A stretch of DNA of 64,000 bases from Gordonia sp. ABSL11-1 (GCF_030315685.1 NZ_JASXSI010000006.1:62001-126000); one strand, 5' to 3'; shown: positions 43,450 to 54,833, numbered from the stretch's first letter. Made by a program: numbers and translations. Notes: a model not told the origin generated them from the letters alone.

Positions 43450-44093
43450 CTAGCGGCCGAAGTAGCGGGCGACGGTGGCGAAGGCATCCGGGAGCGCGAC
43501 GTACACGACCTGCTGATGGTTCATCCCCGGGTACGCCGACGGGCGTGACGCCGGTGCCGGCGGCGCGCACACCACGGTGCCCTGCAGCGGCAGTTCGGGC
43601 GCATACCTCGAGGCCATGTTCGCCGCCCACAGAGCCGAATGTCCGCTCTGCGAATGCCCACTCGACACCCATCGCCGCGACAACGACGGATCGACGGCCC
43701 GTGACGCGCGGATCATGTCGATCACCGAGTACGCAGCAGCTCGACCGACCAGATATTCGGCGGTGCCGCCACTTCCGAGTCCCGGACAATCGGGGGCGCT
43801 GACCGCAAATCGGACCGGAGGGCCTTGCTGATCGTCGGCTCGAGAGCGTCCCGGCGGACACCGGTCGACGCGCTCGGCGAGCATGCGTCCGGGATGCCGC
43901 TGGTGCCGTGTGCCCAGGAGAAGACCGGCCCCCCTCCGGCGGGCGGCTGTCCCGGGGGCAGATACAGGGCGCCGGTGCTGGTCACCGGAACCCCGCGCTG
44001 ATCGCGCGTCACGTAGAGGAGTCGGTACCCGCGGGCTGCACCTGCAGGCAACGACGGCGCCGACAACGCGGTCTCTGTCAGGACCGTCCCCAC
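43450..44093 (-). pseudogene. Frameshifted secreted lipase (LIP family alpha/beta hydrolase)
   Basis: Two frames together spell a secretory lipase. The first (44093 down to about 43820) reads VTRDQRGVPVTSTGALYLPPG and WAHGTSGIPDACSPS, with the oxyanion-hole region; the second reads SAPDCPGLGSGGTAEYLVG, the nucleophile motif SSGHSQSGHSALW and the C-terminus. A missing base near 43820 (in the ALRSDL/FAVSAPD join) separates them. In homologues this is one chain. Note also GHSQSG in place of the usual GHSQGG. No intact signal peptide is visible at the 5' end, where a tandem 15-bp duplication lies. Either a decaying gene or an assembly error. Confidence 0.75.
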
Positions 44094-44145
44094 GCGGACG
44101 GTCGGCGCCGCCGGGGCGGCACCGACGGCGCCGCGATACCTCGTT

Positions 44146-44175
44146 GTCGACGACCGCTGCGTCGACGACCGCTGC
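44146..44175. repeat. Perfect 15-bp tandem duplication
   Basis: GTCGACGACCGCTGC occurs twice head to tail at 44146-44160 and 44161-44175, just upstream of the lipase remnant, where its signal peptide would be expected. A slippage product is the simplest explanation. Confidence 0.8.
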
Positions 44176-44320
44176 GCCCGAGATCATCGTGTCCCACACC
44201 GTCACGCGCGACTCCGCGCCTCTGCTGTGCCCTGCACCTCTGCAGAACCTACTCAGCGGGTTCTGTCCGGAGCGACGAAATGATCTGCGAAGGTCGCCGA
44301 TCTCCCCTAGCGTGGCAGTC

Positions 44321-45061
44321 GTGGTCCTTCGACGATCGATCGTGACCGCCGTCATCGCGGGCATCGTGGCGCTGACCGGTGCGACGACGATCGCGCCGGG
44401 AGCGGTCGCCGCACCGCAGATCGGCCCGGATGTGTCGAGCCATCAGCATCCGGGGGGCGCATCGATCAACTGGTTCGCCGTGCGGGCATCGGGACAGCAG
44501 ATCGCGATGGTCAAGGCGACCGAATCCACCTGGTACGTCAACCCGTACTTCATCCAGGACAGTGTGGCCATGCGTGCTGCGGGACTCATCCGGGGCACCT
44601 ATCACTACGCCGATCCACGTCGTCCCGCGGCACCCCAGGCGCTGTTCTACGCGGCGGTGGTCCTCGGACAGAACGGCATCCTCGACCTCCCGCCGGTCCT
44701 CGACCTCGAGCACTCCGGCGGACTCGGACCGCGGGCACTGGCCGCCTGGACCCGGGAGTTCTTCGCCGTCCTCGAACCTCTCACGGGGCGCAAGACGATC
44801 CTGTACACCTACCCGAACTTCTGGAACACCGCGATGGGCGCCACCCGCGAGTTCGCCGACCACCCATTGTGGATCGCGTCCTACAACGGCCGGAACGCAC
44901 CCGAGATGCCGCGCGGCGGTTGGCGGACGTGGAAGTTCTGGCAGTTCACGAGTTCCGGGTGGCTACCCGGTGTTCCCACGCGTGTCGACCTGAACCGCTA
45001 CAACGGCTCGATCGCCTCACTGCGCGCCTACGGCAACGCCATCAACGTGTTCGGCAGCTGA
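44321..45061 (+). CDS. Secreted GH25 lysozyme (N-acetylmuramidase)
   Basis: About 246 residues. A signal peptide (LRRSIVTAVIAGIVALTGATTIAPGAVAA) precedes a GH25 domain starting GPDVSSHQHPGGASINW with the first acidic active-site residue; MVKATEST, GTYHYADP, and the catalytic DLEHSGG follow, ending in WQFTSSGWLPGVPTRVDLNRYNG. The enzyme would cleave the MurNAc-GlcNAc bond of peptidoglycan outside the cell. There is no separate cell-wall-binding domain. Start may be GTG 44321 or GTG 44312. It converges with ispE. Confidence 0.9.
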   Translation: MVLRRSIVTAVIAGIVALTGATTIAPGAVAAPQIGPDVSSHQHPGGASINWFAVRASGQQIAMVKATESTWYVNPYFIQDSVAMRAAGLIRGTYHYADPRRPAAPQALFYAAVVLGQNGILDLPPVLDLEHSGGLGPRALAAWTREFFAVLEPLTGRKTILYTYPNFWNTAMGATREFADHPLWIASYNGRNAPEMPRGGWRTWKFWQFTSSGWLPGVPTRVDLNRYNGSIASLRAYGNAINVFGS

Positions 45062-45077
45062 CCGGCCGCCGACCCGG

Positions 45078-46013
45078 TCATTCGGCGAGAACCCGGGCGC
45101 CTGGCACAGGACCGCTCGCGGTGCGGACGGCCCGGGCCACGCCCGCGCCCGACAGTTCGGCCGCGACATCGACCGCCGCGCTCTCGTCGGCACACAAGAA
45201 GGCGCACGTGGGGCCGGAGCCGGACACGATGCCGTTGAGCGCCCCGGCGTCGATCCCCGCCCGCAGCGTCCGACGAAGGGCGGGCTGCAGACTGAGCGCG
45301 GCGGGCTGGAGATCGTTGCGGAGCAGCGGCGCGACGCGATGCGGGTCGCCCGATGTCAGTGCGGCCATCAGTTCGTCCGGCCTTTCGGTGACGATCTCGG
45401 AGTCGGATCTGTTCTCCCGCAACCGGTCCAGTTCGTGGTAGACGGCCGGCGTCGAGAGTCCCGATCGCGACATCGCCAGCACCCAGTGGAACTCGCCACG
45501 AGCGAGGATCGGCATCAGCTGTTCTCCCCGGCCCGTGCCGAGCGCCGTCCCACCGTGCAGGGCAAACGGCACGTCGCTGCCCAGTCCGGCGGCGATCTCG
45601 GCTTGTTCGTCCCGGTCCATGTCGAGTCCCCACAGGTCGATCACGCCGACGAGAGCGCCTGCGGCGTCGGCCGACCCGCCTGCCATACCGCCGGCCACGG
45701 GTATCCGCTTCGTGATCCCGATGGCCACGCGAGGCGGTCGGTCGGCGCGGCGCGCCACCTCGGTGACCGCTCGGGCGGCGAGGTTCGTGCCGTCGGCGGG
45801 GACGTCGGCGGCACCTTCGCCGGTCGTCGTCACGGCGAGCTCGGTGGACGCGCTGACGCGGACGTCGTCGCACAGCGACAACGCCTGGAACACGGTGACC
45901 AGGTCGTGGTAACCGTCGGCACGCAGTGGGCCGACGCCGAGGTACAGATTCACCTTGGCCGGAACGCGCACGGTGACGGCGTCGGACACCACCGACAACG
46001 AGGCTCGAGACAC
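45078..46013 (-). CDS. ispE: 4-diphosphocytidyl-2-C-methyl-D-erythritol kinase
   Basis: A 311-residue GHMP kinase of the MEP isoprenoid pathway. It shows [26 protein letters not shown] at the N-terminus, the ATP-binding motif [17 protein letters not shown], and the C-terminal [16 protein letters not shown] 46013 gives a length close to M. tuberculosis IspE. In mycobacteria ispE follows ksgA directly; here a GNAT gene lies between them. All four (ispE, GNAT, rsmA, rpfB) run in the same direction and probably share transcripts. Confidence 0.95.
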   Translation of the reverse strand: MSRASLSVVSDAVTVRVPAKVNLYLGVGPLRADGYHDLVTVFQALSLCDDVRVSASTELAVTTTGEGAADVPADGTNLAARAVTEVARRADRPPRVAIGITKRIPVAGGMAGGSADAAGALVGVIDLWGLDMDRDEQAEIAAGLGSDVPFALHGGTALGTGRGEQLMPILARGEFHWVLAMSRSGLSTPAVYHELDRLRENRSDSEIVTERPDELMAALTSGDPHRVAPLLRNDLQPAALSLQPALRRTLRAGIDAGALNGIVSGSGPTCAFLCADESAAVDVAAELSGAGVARAVRTASGPVPGARVLAE

Positions 46014-46057
46014 AGGAATCCAGCGTAACGGACGAGCGCGTCGTCGGCGGCGTTCCG

Positions 46058-46609
46058 TCAGTGGTTCGGCCCCACGACGGCCTTCGGCCACACGCAGGGT
46101 TCGCGCGGATCCGATCTGCTCAGCTCGGCGGTGTTCACCTGCTCGTCGAGCCCGTGGGCCGTCTCCGTCCGACGACCGGTGTAGCGGAATCCGAGCGCCG
46201 CGGCCAGTCGGGCCGACGCGACGTTGTCCGGCAGCGCACTCCATCGGATGGTGTCGACGCCGACGACGGCGAATCCGTGGTCGACCAGCGCCGCGATCGC
46301 CTCGCCCAGGTAGCGACGGCCTCGCTGCGGAGCCGCACACCAGTAGCCGAGCGTCCCGACACCGTCGGCCACCCGCAGTCCGGCGACGCCGACGAAGGTG
46401 TCGTCGAGCAGGGTGCGGATGGTCCACACGCTGGACCGGGGATGCGCCGCGACGACCCGCACGAAGTGTTCGGCGTCAGTGCGCCGGTACGGGACGGGTA
46501 TGAGTGTGAAGCGCTGGATGTCGGGATCCTGGCAGGCATCGACAATCGCGTCGACGTCGCTCTCGTCGGGTCGCCGGAGGCGAAGCCGGGTCGTCCGGAT
46601 GTCGGCCAT
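46058..46609 (-). CDS. GNAT-family N-acetyltransferase (RimJ-like)
   Basis: A 183-residue acetyltransferase of the RimJ/RimL type. It opens with [18 protein letters not shown], the usual first strand and helix, and the acetyl-CoA-binding stretch is [21 protein letters not shown] (Q/RxxGxG-like). The segment [19 protein letters not shown] is a family hallmark. It would acetylate the N-terminus of a protein or a small amine; the substrate is unknown. It is inserted between rsmA and ispE. Confidence 0.85.
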   Translation of the reverse strand: MADIRTTRLRLRRPDESDVDAIVDACQDPDIQRFTLIPVPYRRTDAEHFVRVVAAHPRSSVWTIRTLLDDTFVGVAGLRVADGVGTLGYWCAAPQRGRRYLGEAIAALVDHGFAVVGVDTIRWSALPDNVASARLAAALGFRYTGRRTETAHGLDEQVNTAELSRSDPREPCVWPKAVVGPNH

Positions 46610-46674
46610 GTCGTCATTGTGAACCGTCCGGAAACCTGTGTCCGTCGCGCCGGGAGACACCGTGCGGGGCACAG

Positions 46675-48650
<1,976 letters not shown>

Positions 48651-48680
48651 CTACATCCTGGTCGGGGACAGAAGTCTCCA

Positions 48681-48734
48681 CGCTGTGACCACACGCGATG
48701 TCCGAGGCCCCGGACTGTGCACAGCCCTTGTGAC
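48681..48734 (-). promoter_or_regulatory. Two GTCACA boxes in the rpfB leader (candidate MtrA sites)
   Basis: On the minus strand GTCACAAGG (48734-48726) and GTCACAGCG (48689-48681) are direct repeats, 45 bp apart, in the 141-bp gap between tatD and rpfB. GTCACAGCG is the box reported for the response regulator MtrA, which controls wall-hydrolase and rpf genes in mycobacteria and corynebacteria. Upstream lies a possible -10 TATTGT at 48769-48764. Confidence 0.45.
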
Positions 48735-48788
48735 CGGGAATCGCCGCCCATGGCAGCGGGATCACAATACGATAACGAACCGGGATGA

Positions 48789-49730
48789 TTACTGCAAAGG
48801 TAACCGGTAGACCCGTCGGGCGTTGTCGCCGAGCAACCGGGCCATCGCGAGATCGTCCAGCCCACGCACGTCGGCGAGTGCCCGCGCCGTGTACGGCAGG
48901 CAATACGACTGATTCGGCTGGCCACGATAGGGATGTGGGGTCAGGAACGGCGCATCGGTCTCCACCAGGACCTGCTCGTCGGGCACGAGCTCGGCCGCCG
49001 CGCGCAGTTCGTCGGCGTTCGCGAAGCTCACTGTGCCGGCGAAACTCAGCACGTACCCGCGTTCCACGCACTCGCGTGCAACGTTTCGGTCACCGGAGAA
49101 GCAGTGCATGATCACGGTCTCGGGTGCCGTTTCGTCGGCGAGGATGTCCAGTAGATCGCGGTCCGCCTCCCGGTTGTGGATCATCAGCGGCTTGCCGACG
49201 CGCCGGGCGAGGTCGATGTGCCACCGGAACGCCTCGGCCTGGACCTCCGGGCTCGCGCACGACTCGGACTTCCCCGGCCAGTAGTGGTCGAGTCCGGTCT
49301 CCCCCACCGCGACGACCCTCGGATCGGCGACCATCGACTCGAGTTCGGCCTTCGCCGCGTCGTCGAGGTCGCCGGCATGCGTGGGATGCAGAGCCACCGC
49401 CGCGAACGCCCGCCGGTCCCAGTGGGCGGCGTCGAGAGCCCAGCGGGCGTCGACCATGTCGTCGGCGACGGTGACGACCTGGGCGACCCCGACGCGCTCG
49501 GCATGGTCGAGGATCGCCGCGACCGACTCGGGATCACGGCCACCGCACGCGGCGAGATGGGTGTGGGCGTCGACGAGACCGGGCAGCGGCGCCGGGTCCG
49601 GCGGAGGTTCGCGTCGACGACGCTTGCGCGCGGCCTTGTTGCTCTCGGTCTCGGGCGCGGAGGTGGCGGGCGGGGAGGTCACGTCGGGGGTGGGCTCGGC
49701 CGGGCTGTCGGCGGGAGACGTCTCGCTCAC
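48789..49730 (-). CDS. tatD: TatD-family metal-dependent deoxyribonuclease
   Basis: A 313-residue TatD. After a variable, Pro/Glu-rich first 50 residues, the metal-binding motifs appear in order: VDAHTHL, VGETGLDHYW, MIHNRE, MHCFSG and VETDAPFLTP. TatD proteins are 3'-5' DNases acting in repair and quality control in the cytoplasm. GTG 49730 overlaps the stop of the PhzF-like gene. The tatD-rpfB-rsmA order is conserved in the Mycobacteriales. Confidence 0.92.
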   Translation of the reverse strand: MSETSPADSPAEPTPDVTSPPATSAPETESNKAARKRRRREPPPDPAPLPGLVDAHTHLAACGGRDPESVAAILDHAERVGVAQVVTVADDMVDARWALDAAHWDRRAFAAVALHPTHAGDLDDAAKAELESMVADPRVVAVGETGLDHYWPGKSESCASPEVQAEAFRWHIDLARRVGKPLMIHNREADRDLLDILADETAPETVIMHCFSGDRNVARECVERGYVLSFAGTVSFANADELRAAAELVPDEQVLVETDAPFLTPHPYRGQPNQSYCLPYTARALADVRGLDDLAMARLLGDNARRVYRLPLQ

Positions 49731-50569
49731 AGCACCACTGTGCCAGCGATGACGGTCGTGGCCGCACCCCCCACCCAGATGTCGGTGCCGTCGTCGTCGA
49801 CGTGCACCCGGCCGGACCGACCGAGCGCGGTGCCCTGCGCCGCGACGTACGACGCCGGCGCCAGACCCTCGCGCCGCAGCCAGACGGCGATCCCCGCGTT
49901 GAGGCTCCCGGTGACCGGATCCTCGGGCACCCCCTGGCCGGGGACGAAGGCACGCACCTCGAAGGCCACCTCCGGCTCGCCGGGGAGTCCGTCGGCATAC
50001 GGGCCGACGACGCCCACCTCGTGCATGCCCAGTGCCACCATGTCCGGGTCGATCTCGAGCACGCGCCGACCGGACTCCAGCATCACTGCCATCCAGGCGG
50101 GGCCGTTGGCGACCCATTGCGCCGATCTGATCTCGCCGTCGGCGAGTCCGAGCGCGGCGCCGACCTCCTGCAGCGTCGTCTCGTCGACCGGCCCGGACCT
50201 CACGAGCGGCGGCGCGGCGAAGGCCAGGCGATCGTCGTCGGCCCGAATCGTGACCGACCCGACCCCGCACTCCTGGACGACACGGTCCCCGCGCGGGGTG
50301 CCGCCCGCCTCGAGCCAGGCATGCGCCGAGCCCAGCGTCGGGTGGCCGGCGAACGGCAGTTCGCCGCCGGGCGTGAAGATCCGCAGGCGGTAGTCGGCGT
50401 CCGGGGTCCTCGGCGGGAGCAGGAACGTCGTCTCGGAGAGGTTGGTCCAGCGGGCGAAGGCGGCCATCGCGTCGTCGTCGATCCCCTCGGCGTCGATCAC
50501 GACGGCCACCGGATTACCGGCCACGGGGACTGCGGAGAAGACATCAACCTGGGCGAATCGACGGGTCAC
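49727..50569 (-). CDS. PhzF-family isomerase
   Basis: A 280-residue PhzF-fold protein. It opens with FAQVDVFSAVPVAGNPVAVV, has the catalytic Glu in NLSETTFLLPP, and GELPFAGHPTLGSAHAW and the Asp in PEDPVTGSLNAG that close the active site. PhzF isomerises a dihydroanthranilate in phenazine synthesis, but most members of the family lie outside phenazine clusters and have unknown substrates, as here: no phz genes are present. GTG 50569 is the start. It overlaps tatD and diverges from the GntR gene. Confidence 0.87.
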   Translation of the reverse strand: MTRRFAQVDVFSAVPVAGNPVAVVIDAEGIDDDAMAAFARWTNLSETTFLLPPRTPDADYRLRIFTPGGELPFAGHPTLGSAHAWLEAGGTPRGDRVVQECGVGSVTIRADDDRLAFAAPPLVRSGPVDETTLQEVGAALGLADGEIRSAQWVANGPAWMAVMLESGRRVLEIDPDMVALGMHEVGVVGPYADGLPGEPEVAFEVRAFVPGQGVPEDPVTGSLNAGIAVWLRREGLAPASYVAAQGTALGRSGRVHVDDDGTDIWVGGAATTVIAGTVVL

Positions 50570-50657
50570 CCGTCCAGCCTCGCCGTCGTCGACGCCCGTG
50601 CCAAACGGATTTCGGGTCCCACACGCGTTTCGGCCGGTTCGACCGCCGACACCTCGC

Positions 50658-50673
50658 ATTTCATATATTTCAT
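50658..50673. promoter_or_regulatory. AT-rich repeated box between the divergent phzF-like and GntR genes
   Basis: The 264-bp gap 50570-50833 is GC-rich except for this stretch, which repeats ATTTCAT at 50658-50664 and 50667-50673 with a 9-bp period and is followed by CTGATACTG. It likely holds the divergent promoters and may be a site for the GntR-family regulator. The rest of the gap shows no gene that I can support. Confidence 0.35.
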
Positions 50674-50833
50674 CTGATACTGTCCAGTCTCGTCGCCGGC
50701 GTGACTCACAGCCGCGGTCGGGGTGGTTGTGCGAGGGGCACGTCGGCGACATCCGAACTCCGCCGGAGCCGCGAGCGCGCCGTGCCCGCGCACAGCCATC
50801 GCACCCACGACAGACCGCACAGATTCGAGCGCC

Positions 50834-51538
50834 GTGACGCTGCAACAGACACCCCTGCGACGAACCCAGTTGACCGACGAGGTCGCCGACACGCTGCGGG
50901 ACCGGATCATGACGGGTGAACTGCGCCCCGGCGATCACATCCGCCTCGACGAGACCGCATCATCGCTCGGCTGCAGTGTCACGCCGGTGCGTGAGGCCCT
51001 CGTGACACTGCGCGGCGAGGGGCTGGTGCGGTCGTCCCCGCATCGCGGGTTCATCGTCGAGGCCCTCGACCGCGGCGACATAGTGGACATCTTCTGGATG
51101 CAGGCCGAGCTGTCGGCGCGCCTGGCCACTCACGCCACCCATCATCCGGACCTGAGCGCGCACCTGAACCGCATGCACCAGCTCGTCGACGCGCTGGAAG
51201 AGGCCGTCGACACCGGTGACCACACGGCGATACTACGGGGCGAGTTCGCTTTTCACCGCCAGGTGAACCTAGCCGCGAACAGCACGAAGCTGGCATGGTT
51301 CGTGTACTCGGCGAGCAAGTACACGCCCTACGACCTCTACGCACGCGACCCGGAGTGGGCGAGGGAGGCGGTCGAGAGCCACCGTCGGCTGATCGGCCAC
51401 CTCCGGTCGGGCGACACCGACGCCATCCGTGCCGAGATCCACGCACGGTTCGACGACGCACGAGATCGCCTGATCCGACAACTCGACTCGACCGGCTTCT
51501 TCGACACCGACCCCGCGGCGGCCGCCTCCTCCGCCTGA
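50834..51538 (+). CDS. GntR-family regulator (FadR/FCD subfamily)
   Basis: A 234-residue regulator. The N-terminal winged helix reads TDEVADTLRDRIMTGELRPGDHIRLDETASSLGCSVTPVREALVTLRGEGLV, the standard GntR pattern in short blocks. The C-terminal all-helical FCD domain includes EFAFHRQVNLAAN and the metal-site histidine region VESHRRLIGHLRSGD. FCD regulators sense carboxylic acids. The target is not evident; the divergent phzF-like gene is a candidate. Start is GTG 50834, where the similarity begins. Confidence 0.9.
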   Translation: MTLQQTPLRRTQLTDEVADTLRDRIMTGELRPGDHIRLDETASSLGCSVTPVREALVTLRGEGLVRSSPHRGFIVEALDRGDIVDIFWMQAELSARLATHATHHPDLSAHLNRMHQLVDALEEAVDTGDHTAILRGEFAFHRQVNLAANSTKLAWFVYSASKYTPYDLYARDPEWAREAVESHRRLIGHLRSGDTDAIRAEIHARFDDARDRLIRQLDSTGFFDTDPAAAASSA

Positions 51539-51617
51539 CCTCGGATTCACCGCCGGCCACATGCCAATCGCCTCGCATGGCGCGCCAGTCATCGCTCGGA
51601 CAGGTAGCGTTTCGACC

Positions 51618-52328
51618 GTGTTGGGTTTGCCAGAGACGACCTCGGTGGCACTGTTCGATCTCGACGGCGTGTTGACGTCCACAGCCGTGCTTCATCGCTC
51701 GGCGTGGAAACAGGCGTTCGACGCGTTCCTCTCCGAACGTGATCCGGAGAACTACGTCGAGTTCACCGAACAGGACTACCTCGACTATGTGGACGGACGG
51801 CCGCGCGACGACGGGGTCCGCGCGTTTCTGCATTCCCGCGGACTGGACGACGTGCCCGAGCAGACGATGGCGGCCATCGGTGCCGACAAGAACGACTTGT
51901 TCGTCGCCACCCTGGAAGGGCAGGGCGTCGATCCCTACCCTGGTTCGGTGCGATACCTGGAGGCGGCCCGCGACGCCGGGCTCCGGATCGCCGTCGTGAC
52001 GTCGTCGAAGAATGGAGCAGCCGTGCTGGACGCAGCCGACCTCACGAAGTTCGTGGAAGTACGGGTCGACGGATTGGCCGTCGCCGCACAGGGTTTACGC
52101 GGTAAACCAGCACCCGACTCGTTCCTGCTCGGCGCCGAGCTGATGGGCGTGGCGCCCGCGCAGGCCGCGGTGTTCGAGGACGCCATCTCCGGCGTGGCGG
52201 CGGCCGTCGCCGGCGAGTTCGGCTACGTCGTCGCCATCGATCGCGTCGGCGGTTCCCAGGCCGACGCCATGCGCTCGGCCGGCGCCAGCGTCGTCGTGAA
52301 CGATCTCGACGAATTGCTCCCCGCATGA
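51618..52328 (+). CDS. pgmB: Beta-phosphoglucomutase-like HAD phosphatase
   Basis: A 236-residue HAD protein. Nucleophile Asp14 and acid/base Asp16 lie in LFDLDGVLTS; a helical cap follows, then VTSSKN (motif II), the motif III Lys in GLRGKPAPDSFL, and the metal-binding VFEDAISGVAA. Beta-phosphoglucomutases carry this pattern and often pair with GH65 phosphorylases; the ATGA overlap with the GH65 gene here matches M. tuberculosis Rv3400-Rv3401. It would convert beta-glucose 1-phosphate to glucose 6-phosphate. An upstream ATG at 51561 could also be the start. Confidence 0.88.
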   Translation: MLGLPETTSVALFDLDGVLTSTAVLHRSAWKQAFDAFLSERDPENYVEFTEQDYLDYVDGRPRDDGVRAFLHSRGLDDVPEQTMAAIGADKNDLFVATLEGQGVDPYPGSVRYLEAARDAGLRIAVVTSSKNGAAVLDAADLTKFVEVRVDGLAVAAQGLRGKPAPDSFLLGAELMGVAPAQAAVFEDAISGVAAAVAGEFGYVVAIDRVGGSQADAMRSAGASVVVNDLDELLPA

Positions 52329-54676
52329 GCCCGAGCGCGGTGGAACACGGTTTCGACGTCCACCCGTGGCAGCTGCGCTGGCGCGGTCTCGACGTCGACA
52401 TGCTCGGCCGCACCGAGACGCTGTTCGCGTTGTCGAACGGCCACATCGGGTTGCGTGGCACCTTCGAGGAGGGTGAGCCGGTCGATCATCCCGGCACCTA
52501 CCTCAACGGGTTCTACGAGACGCGCGGACTGCCGTACGCCGAAAGTGGCTACGGCTACCCGGAATCCGGGCAGACCGTCGTCAACGTCACCGACGGCAAG
52601 ATCATCCGCCTCCTCGTCGAGGACGAGCCGATGGACCTGCGCTACGGACGCACCGTCGAACACGAACGCACCCTCGATTTCCGCACCGGCACGCTGCGCC
52701 GCCACACGCTGTGGACCTCGCCGACCGGACGCACGGTCCGCATCCGGTCCGAACGTCTGGTGTCGTTCACCAAACGCACGATCGCGGCCATCCGCTACGA
52801 GGTGGAGCCGATCGGCGAGGACATGAAACTCGTGCTGCAGTCGGACCTGCTGGCCAACGAACCGATCCCGACGCCGGGCAACGATCCGCGTCTGGCCGCT
52901 GCGCTCGATCAGCCGCTCGTCTCCGATCTCGCCGCGTGCCGCAACTACTGGGGCATGCTCGTCCACCACACCAAGACCTCCGGACTCCACCTCGCGGCCG
53001 GGATGGACCACGAGATCGACTTCCCGGACAAGGCGGACGCCTTCATCCGCGCCGACTCGGATCTGGCCCGCCTCACCGTCGCCGCGAATGTGCCGCAGGG
53101 CAGCAAACTCTCGCTGACCAAGTACATGGGGTACGGATGGTCGGCGCGACGTTCGGTGCCCGCCCTGCGCGCACAGGTCGACGCCGCCCTGGCGATGGCG
53201 ATGGAAACCGGCTGGGACGCACTGAAAGCCGACCAGATCGCCTACCTCGAGGACTTCTGGCGCGACGCCGACGTCGAACTCGACGGCGATCCCGAACTCC
53301 AGCAGGCGGTCCGGTTCGCACTGTTCCACGTGCTACAGGCGGGCGCTCGCGGGCAGTCGCGCGCGATCCCCGCCAAGGGTCTCACCGGCCCGGGCTATGA
53401 CGGCCACACCTTCTGGGACACCGAGAGTTTCATCCTGCCGATGCTGACCTACACCGTTCCCGCCGCGGCCGGCGAGGAACTGCGCTGGCGGCACGCGACG
53501 ATGGACAAGGCGAAGAGCCGCGCCGCCGAACTCGGGCAACGGGGCGCCATGTTCCCCTGGCGCTCCATCAACGGCGACGAGTGTTCGGGCTACTGGCCCG
53601 CCGGAACGGCGGGTGTCCACGTCAGCGCCGACATCGCGAACGCGACGGCCCGCTACCTCCGCGCCACCGACGACGAGCAGTTCGAGACCGAATGCGGCGT
53701 CGAACTTCTCGTCGAGACAGCCCGACTCTTCGCCGGCCTGGGCCACCACGACGTCAACGGCAAGTTCCGCATCGACGGCGTCACCGGTCCCGACGAGTAC
53801 ACCGCCGTCGTGAACAACAATGTGTTCACCAATCTGGCTGCGCAGCAGAACCTTCGGGATGCCGTCGCGGCCGTGCACCGCCGCCCCGACGTCGCCCGCG
53901 AACTCGGGGTCACCGTCGCTGAGGCGGCGCACTGGGAGTCGTGTGCCGACGACATGTCGATCCCGTACGACGAGGCGCTCGGCGTCCATCAGCAGTGTGA
54001 ATCGTTCACCTTGCTCGGCGCATGGGATTTCGAGTCGTCGGTCGGTAAATATCCGCTGCTGCTGAACTATCCCTACTACGACCTGTACCGCAAGCAGGTG
54101 GTCAAGCAGGCCGACCTCGTGTTCGCGATGTACATGTTCGGCGGCGCGTTCACACCGGAACAGAAGCTGCGCAACTTCGATTACTACTACCCGCTGACGG
54201 TGCGCGATTCGTCGTTGTCGGCGTGCTGTGAGGCCGTCGTCGCGGCGGAGGTCGGCTACCTCGACCTGTCCTACGACCTCATGTGCGAGTCGGTGTTCAC
54301 CGATCTGCACGATCTCCACGACAACGTCTCGAGTGGCTTGCACATCGCGGCCCTCGCCGGCGCGTGGACCGACTGCGTCGCCGGCTTCGGCGGCATGCGT
54401 GACTTCGGCGGGAAGATCACCTTCGCGCCGCGTCTGCCGAGCCGACTCACCTACCTGTCGTTCCGCATGGCCGTGGGCGAGTCCAAGATCGTGGTCGCCA
54501 TCGACCGTGACACCACCACCTATCGCCTGCTGTCGGGCCCGCCGATCGACCTCGCCCACCACGGCGACAAGTTCACCCTCGACGACGCACCCGTGAGCAA
54601 GCCGATCCCCGAGATGGTGCGTCGCGAGGCCCCCAAGGCCCCACCCGGTTGCGAGCCGTACCGCCGGATGGACTGA
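52325..54676 (+). CDS. GH65 disaccharide phosphorylase (maltose/trehalose/kojibiose type)
   Basis: A 783-residue GH65 protein. The N-terminal beta-sandwich begins with HPWQLRWRG and ALSNGHIGLRGTFEEGEP. The catalytic (alpha/alpha)6 barrel shows FWDTESFILPML, the general acid Glu (about residue 490) in GVTGPDEYTAVVNNN, KQADLVFAMYMF and the phosphate-site GLHIAALAG. It would phosphorolyse an alpha-glucoside to beta-glucose 1-phosphate, used by the coupled mutase. Which disaccharide it uses cannot be told. Length agrees with M. tuberculosis Rv3401. A long perfect hairpin begins 40 bp after the stop. Confidence 0.9.
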   Translation: MSPSAVEHGFDVHPWQLRWRGLDVDMLGRTETLFALSNGHIGLRGTFEEGEPVDHPGTYLNGFYETRGLPYAESGYGYPESGQTVVNVTDGKIIRLLVEDEPMDLRYGRTVEHERTLDFRTGTLRRHTLWTSPTGRTVRIRSERLVSFTKRTIAAIRYEVEPIGEDMKLVLQSDLLANEPIPTPGNDPRLAAALDQPLVSDLAACRNYWGMLVHHTKTSGLHLAAGMDHEIDFPDKADAFIRADSDLARLTVAANVPQGSKLSLTKYMGYGWSARRSVPALRAQVDAALAMAMETGWDALKADQIAYLEDFWRDADVELDGDPELQQAVRFALFHVLQAGARGQSRAIPAKGLTGPGYDGHTFWDTESFILPMLTYTVPAAAGEELRWRHATMDKAKSRAAELGQRGAMFPWRSINGDECSGYWPAGTAGVHVSADIANATARYLRATDDEQFETECGVELLVETARLFAGLGHHDVNGKFRIDGVTGPDEYTAVVNNNVFTNLAAQQNLRDAVAAVHRRPDVARELGVTVAEAAHWESCADDMSIPYDEALGVHQQCESFTLLGAWDFESSVGKYPLLLNYPYYDLYRKQVVKQADLVFAMYMFGGAFTPEQKLRNFDYYYPLTVRDSSLSACCEAVVAAEVGYLDLSYDLMCESVFTDLHDLHDNVSSGLHIAALAGAWTDCVAGFGGMRDFGGKITFAPRLPSRLTYLSFRMAVGESKIVVAIDRDTTTYRLLSGPPIDLAHHGDKFTLDDAPVSKPIPEMVRREAPKAPPGCEPYRRMD

Positions 54677-54716
54677 GGCTGTCGGCGGCCGGGCCCGCGG
54701 GGGACTGCCGGTAGCC

Positions 54717-54774
54717 ACCTCATCTGTCGGCAGCCACCTTCGCCCGGGTGAAGGTGGCTGCCGACAGATGAGGT
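54717..54774. repeat. Perfect 25-bp inverted repeat (hairpin)
   Basis: ACCTCATCTGTCGGCAGCCA plus CCTTC (54717-54741) is exactly inverted at 54750-54774 around an 8-nt spacer. It could end the GH65 transcript, but the stem is longer than usual terminators and no T-run follows. It lies directly 5' of the broken AbiEi/DUF559-like gene, as the 28393 palindrome lies 5' of the intact one. Confidence 0.85.
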
Positions 54775-54833
54775 ACGTGGCGTCGGCGACAACTCCGTGG
54801 GAGCCGATCCGACCGCCCCGGCGTCCAAATGAC

